Positions 62,501-64,000 of a stretch of DNA of 64,000 nucleotides are shown piece after piece (the stretch's first letter is position 1; every line of letters starts with the position of its first letter). Below the pieces are notes generated by a model. It had not been told where the DNA came from. It searched no databases and saw only the letters and a list, made by a program, of their open reading frames with translations. The position numbers and the translations under genes are program-made. Location: positions 434,001-498,000 of the forward strand of contig CAWATZ010000002.1 in assembly GCA_963784995.1 (NCBI GenBank), in the 5' to 3' direction. This stretch comes from CAWATZ01 sp963784995 (GTDB lineage: Bacteria > Planctomycetota > Planctomycetia > Gemmatales > Gemmataceae).

Positions 62501-62791
62501 AAGGGCTGCAAGGACCTGACGTTCCTCAACCTGTATGGCACCCAGGCCACGGACGCGGCGTTGGCCCAACTCAAGGATTTCAAGAACCTGGCGAGACTTT
62601 CCCTGGCAGAGTCGCAGGTCACGGACGTGGGGCTGGCCCACCTCAAGGACTGCACGAGCCTGATATCCCTTGAGCTGAAGGGCCGCAAGGTGGGAAGTAC
62701 GAAGGTGAGCGCGGCGGGCATCGAGGAACTGAAGAAGGCACTGCCGAAGTGCAAGATTGAGTGGGACGGGGGGGTGATCGAGCCGAAGTGA
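59537..62791 (+). CDS. Ser/Thr protein kinase with leucine-rich repeats
   Basis: A 1084-residue membrane kinase. A Ser/Pro-rich head precedes the PknB-type kinase domain (about 160-425): GKGGFGIVF, Lys189 in VAIK, Asp282 in HRDIKPGN, DFG at 302-304 and APEQASADTLDHRADLFSLG. A single membrane helix follows (about 473-491), then a PEGA-like beta segment (VEVDDPGVSIKIDG). Two blocks each open with DPDRRAAEYVLSIGG and contain 24-residue leucine-rich repeats of the DAGLAHFKDCKGLTVLDL type. The LRR part is outside the membrane and probably senses a ligand. The likely partner is the upstream ECF sigma factor. ATG 59537 follows GGGAGCGG. Confidence 0.92.
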   Translation: MNELAIFLAALDIADQTERAAYLERTCADDPALRRQVDALLAAHQRSGEFLNVPALKQIAAGASAPSPGVNPAVPGAQTGAEQQVARGEKPVVDQLAAAPEHPDATQELPSTAGPSAVPPGRPGPSLPRTEGEGSGADDSDLEFLQPSSRPDSLGRLGHYEVLQVLGKGGFGIVFRAFDEQLQRVVAIKVLAPEMAATSPARKRFLREARSSAKVRHENVVQVYAVEEEPLPYLVMEFVPGETLQQRIDRTGPLEVTEVVQLGRQIAEGLAAAHDQGLIHRDIKPGNILLEAGPHPHARITDFGLARAADDASLTQSGVVAGTPLYMAPEQASADTLDHRADLFSLGSVLYVMCSGRPPFRAPTTLAVLKRVAEDTPRPIREIIPEVPQWLCDLISRLHAKKPDDRFATAREVADLLGRGLAEMQHPGSVKPPAVAAPAAPKTPPAQQTPEAAPTIKPRLGSRRWLGAAAMLLVLLGGFSLTEATGVTNVRGTVIRLFSPEGTLVVEVDDPGVSIKIDGSDLVITGAGAKEIRLKPGRYVVEASKDGKLVSRELVAVTNNGRQVVRVSQEAGPVATEKDSVAEATDPDRRAAEYVLSIGGRIRVDGGREIKAVAELPQGTFRLTGVELADNKQVTDVGLADFKGCKGLAALSLARTGNRISDAGLAHFKDCKGLTVLDLRVTGVGDAGLAHFKDCKGLTVLDLRHTRVTDAGLADFKDCKGLTILNLGNARQVSDAGLAHFKDCKTLQTLDLAATEVSDAGLLYFKDCKGLTALRLDFTQVGDEGLTQFKDCKDLTWLTLKKTKVTAAKFEELKKVLPQCKIEWDGGVIEPTASLDPDRRAAEYVLSIGGAVKVNEAGQEIKAAADLPRESFRLTSINLWQKQTTAAGLAVFKDCKNLKELELHRSNVTDAGLAHFKDCKDLTFLNLTGTPVTDAGLAAFKDCKNLRRLNLSDTPITDAGLAQFKDNHHLTELWLYFTRVTGEGLGAFKGCKDLTFLNLYGTQATDAALAQLKDFKNLARLSLAESQVTDVGLAHLKDCTSLISLELKGRKVGSTKVSAAGIEELKKALPKCKIEWDGGVIEPK

Positions 62792-62906
62792 GTCGCAACC
62801 TGGAGCGCAAGCCCGCTTATCCGCGGCGGGGTAGTCTCCGCCCTTGCCGGGGGGTAAGATCGCTGGCGAGAGGATGCGCTCGCGGGTGGATTGAGGAGAG
62901 AGAGTC

Positions 62907-64000
62907 ATGGGCGACAAGACCAGCGTCGAACCGGTCTCCGAGCAACGGCCTGCCGCCGCACCGGACCAGGCCGCGCCGCTGGTGTCGGCCGAGGTCACGG
63001 CCGCCTTTGATCCTTCGACCAAACCGGAGGACACCTCGGCCATCCAGGCGCCGGCGAGCGAGCTGCCCGCGGGCCAGGCGGAGCAGCCCGTCCCCGTGCG
63101 GCACAAAAGCCTGGCGTTCTTGCAGCCAGGCACCCAGCCGGGATCCCTGGGCCGGCTGGGACATTTCGAGGTGCTGGAGCTGCTCGGCAAGGGCGGCTTC
63201 GGCATCGTCCTCAAAGCGTTCGACGACAAGCTGCAACGGCTGGTGGCCATCAAGGTGCTCGGCCCCCAGCTCACCGGCAGTGCCAACGCGCGCAGCCGGT
63301 TCGTCCGCGAAGCGCGGGCTGCCGCCGCCGTCAACAGCAAGTACGTCGTCAGCACTTACGAAGTGTACGAGCAGCCAATTCCGTACCTGGTCATGGAATA
63401 CGTGGTCGGCAAGTCCTTGCAGGATCGCCTTGACCGACTGGAGCCCTTTGCCACCCGGGACATTCTGCGGATCGGCGCGGAAATCGCGAAGGGACTGGCG
63501 GCGGCGCATCAGCAGGGTTTGATCCACCGCGACATCAAGCCGGCGAATATCCTCCTGGAGAGCCCCAACCCCCAACCTCCACCCCGAAGCGGGGAGTTAG
63601 CCCGAAGCGCCAGCGAGGGACAAGAACCCTCGCTGGCGCTTCGGGCTAACCAGGCGGGGAAGGGGGTGGGGGGTGGGGTTGGTCGCGTCAAGATCGCCGA
63701 CTTCGGCCTGGCCCGGGCCGTGGACGACATCGGCCTGACGCAGTCGGGCATGATCGCGGGAACGCCGCTGTTCATGTCGCCCGAGCAGGCACGCGGCGAG
63801 ACGCTCGATCCGCGCAGCGACCTGTTCAGCCTGGGCAGCGTCCTGTACACGCTGTGTACCGGCCACCCACCCTTCAAAGCGCACACGACGCTCGGCGTCA
63901 TGAAGCGCGTGTGCGACGACACGCCGCGGCCGATCCGCGAGATCAACCCCGCCATCCCCAGCTCGCTGGTCGAGATCGTCAACCGACTGCTGGTGAAGGA
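62907..64000 (+). CDS. Ser/Thr protein kinase, partial (runs off the window)
   Basis: The N-terminal 365 residues of a second PknB-type kinase: a Pro/Ala-rich head with SLAFLQPGTQPGSLGRLGHFEV, then the kinase domain with GKGGFGIVL, Lys in VAIKVLG, HRDIKPANILL, DFGLARAVDD and SPEQARGE. It is a paralogue of the upstream kinase. Between the HRD catalytic loop and the DFG motif it has about 30 extra residues supplied by a palindromic element (63596-63650) and its flanks. ATG 62907 follows GAGGAGAGAGAG. The C-terminus lies beyond position 64000. Confidence 0.9.
   Translation, partial: MGDKTSVEPVSEQRPAAAPDQAAPLVSAEVTAAFDPSTKPEDTSAIQAPASELPAGQAEQPVPVRHKSLAFLQPGTQPGSLGRLGHFEVLELLGKGGFGIVLKAFDDKLQRLVAIKVLGPQLTGSANARSRFVREARAAAAVNSKYVVSTYEVYEQPIPYLVMEYVVGKSLQDRLDRLEPFATRDILRIGAEIAKGLAAAHQQGLIHRDIKPANILLESPNPQPPPRSGELARSASEGQEPSLALRANQAGKGVGGGVGRVKIADFGLARAVDDIGLTQSGMIAGTPLFMSPEQARGETLDPRSDLFSLGSVLYTLCTGHPPFKAHTTLGVMKRVCDDTPRPIREINPAIPSSLVEIVNRLLVK
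63596..63650. repeat. 55-bp palindrome within a kinase catalytic domain
   Basis: Perfect 24-bp arms (63596-63619, 63627-63650), starting GTTAGCCCGAAGCGCCAGCG, loop of 7 bp. Outer flanks are also mirrored (CCCCAACCCCC and GGGGGTGGGG), making a larger insertion of about 95 bp. Same family as 47746-47838. Confidence 0.93.

Noticed and set aside
59867..63355. An 1162-codon minus-strand frame under the two kinases
   Set aside because: It mirrors the repetitive LRR codons and has no domain of its own; the kinase motifs on the plus strand are certain.
1..64000. tRNA or rRNA genes and a replication origin
   Set aside because: No cloverleaf, rRNA-like sequence or DnaA-box cluster was recognised by eye. 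rnpA-yidD can lie near origins, but dnaA, dnaN and gidA neighbours are absent.

Overview
The window looks like a Planctomycetes chromosome, most probably a Gemmata-type (Gemmataceae) bacterium. The evidence is high G+C, giant surface proteins whose N-termini carry LExLExR motifs, a TIGR02999-type ECF sigma factor beside large Ser/Thr kinases with leucine-rich repeats, a sulfatase, a TIGR03032 protein, and many intergenic and intragenic palindromes. This placement is inferred from gene content; no rRNA or tRNA gene was seen.

Layout. 0-3.7 kb: palindromes, a Lys-rich secreted protein, an HNH nuclease overlapping a small helical protein, and a GT87/DUF2029 membrane glycosyltransferase. 3.9-6.5 kb: an MBOAT O-acyltransferase (one frameshift) with an SGNH esterase partner, a likely cell-surface polysaccharide acetylation pair. 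6.8-25.1 kb: a dispersed SWIM / HEAT / MoxR ATPase / DUF5682 set, split by a 2750-residue surface protein (autotransporter-type repeats, LamG, Ig-like, dockerin) and a second surface protein. 25.1-30.6 kb: an insertion-element remnant, then a graveyard of genes with missing pieces: truncated CBS protein, P-type ATPase without its catalytic centre, a [NiFe]-hydrogenase large subunit fused to a secreted protein and broken, a PAC2-like tail and an eroded hsdM. 30.8-34 kb: a three-domain substrate-binding protein fused to two cytochrome c domains (frameshifted). 34.2-39.7 kb: glmS, an esterase, a degenerate asparagine-synthetase-like protein and a GT4 glycosyltransferase. 39.9-44.8 kb: yidD-rnpA, a two-component system (histidine kinase plus sigma-54 activator), a possible small RNA, and rplM-rpsI. 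45-53.5 kb: a ribbon-helix-helix protein with its own operator, DUF4142, an SbmA-like ABC protein, transaldolase, sulfatase, a monooxygenase-like protein, TIGR03032 and argC (frameshifted). 53.6-64 kb: amidase, FadJ-like beta-oxidation enzyme, MFS transporter, ECF sigma factor and two Ser/Thr kinases, the last cut by the window edge.

The most striking feature is the density of GC-rich palindromic elements, at least 18, in several sequence families. Many lie between genes, but at least seven lie inside coding regions (Ser/Thr kinase, histidine kinase twice, sigma-54 activator, transaldolase, asparagine-synthetase-like protein, MBOAT), where they are read through in frame as extra peptide. One has frameshifted a hydrogenase gene, and another supplies the last codons and the stop of a regulator. 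This resembles the Rickettsia palindromic elements but in an unrelated phylum.

Three otherwise healthy genes (MBOAT, the substrate-binding/cytochrome protein and argC) each carry a single frameshift. Because argC is a housekeeping gene, some of these may be sequencing or assembly errors rather than real lesions.
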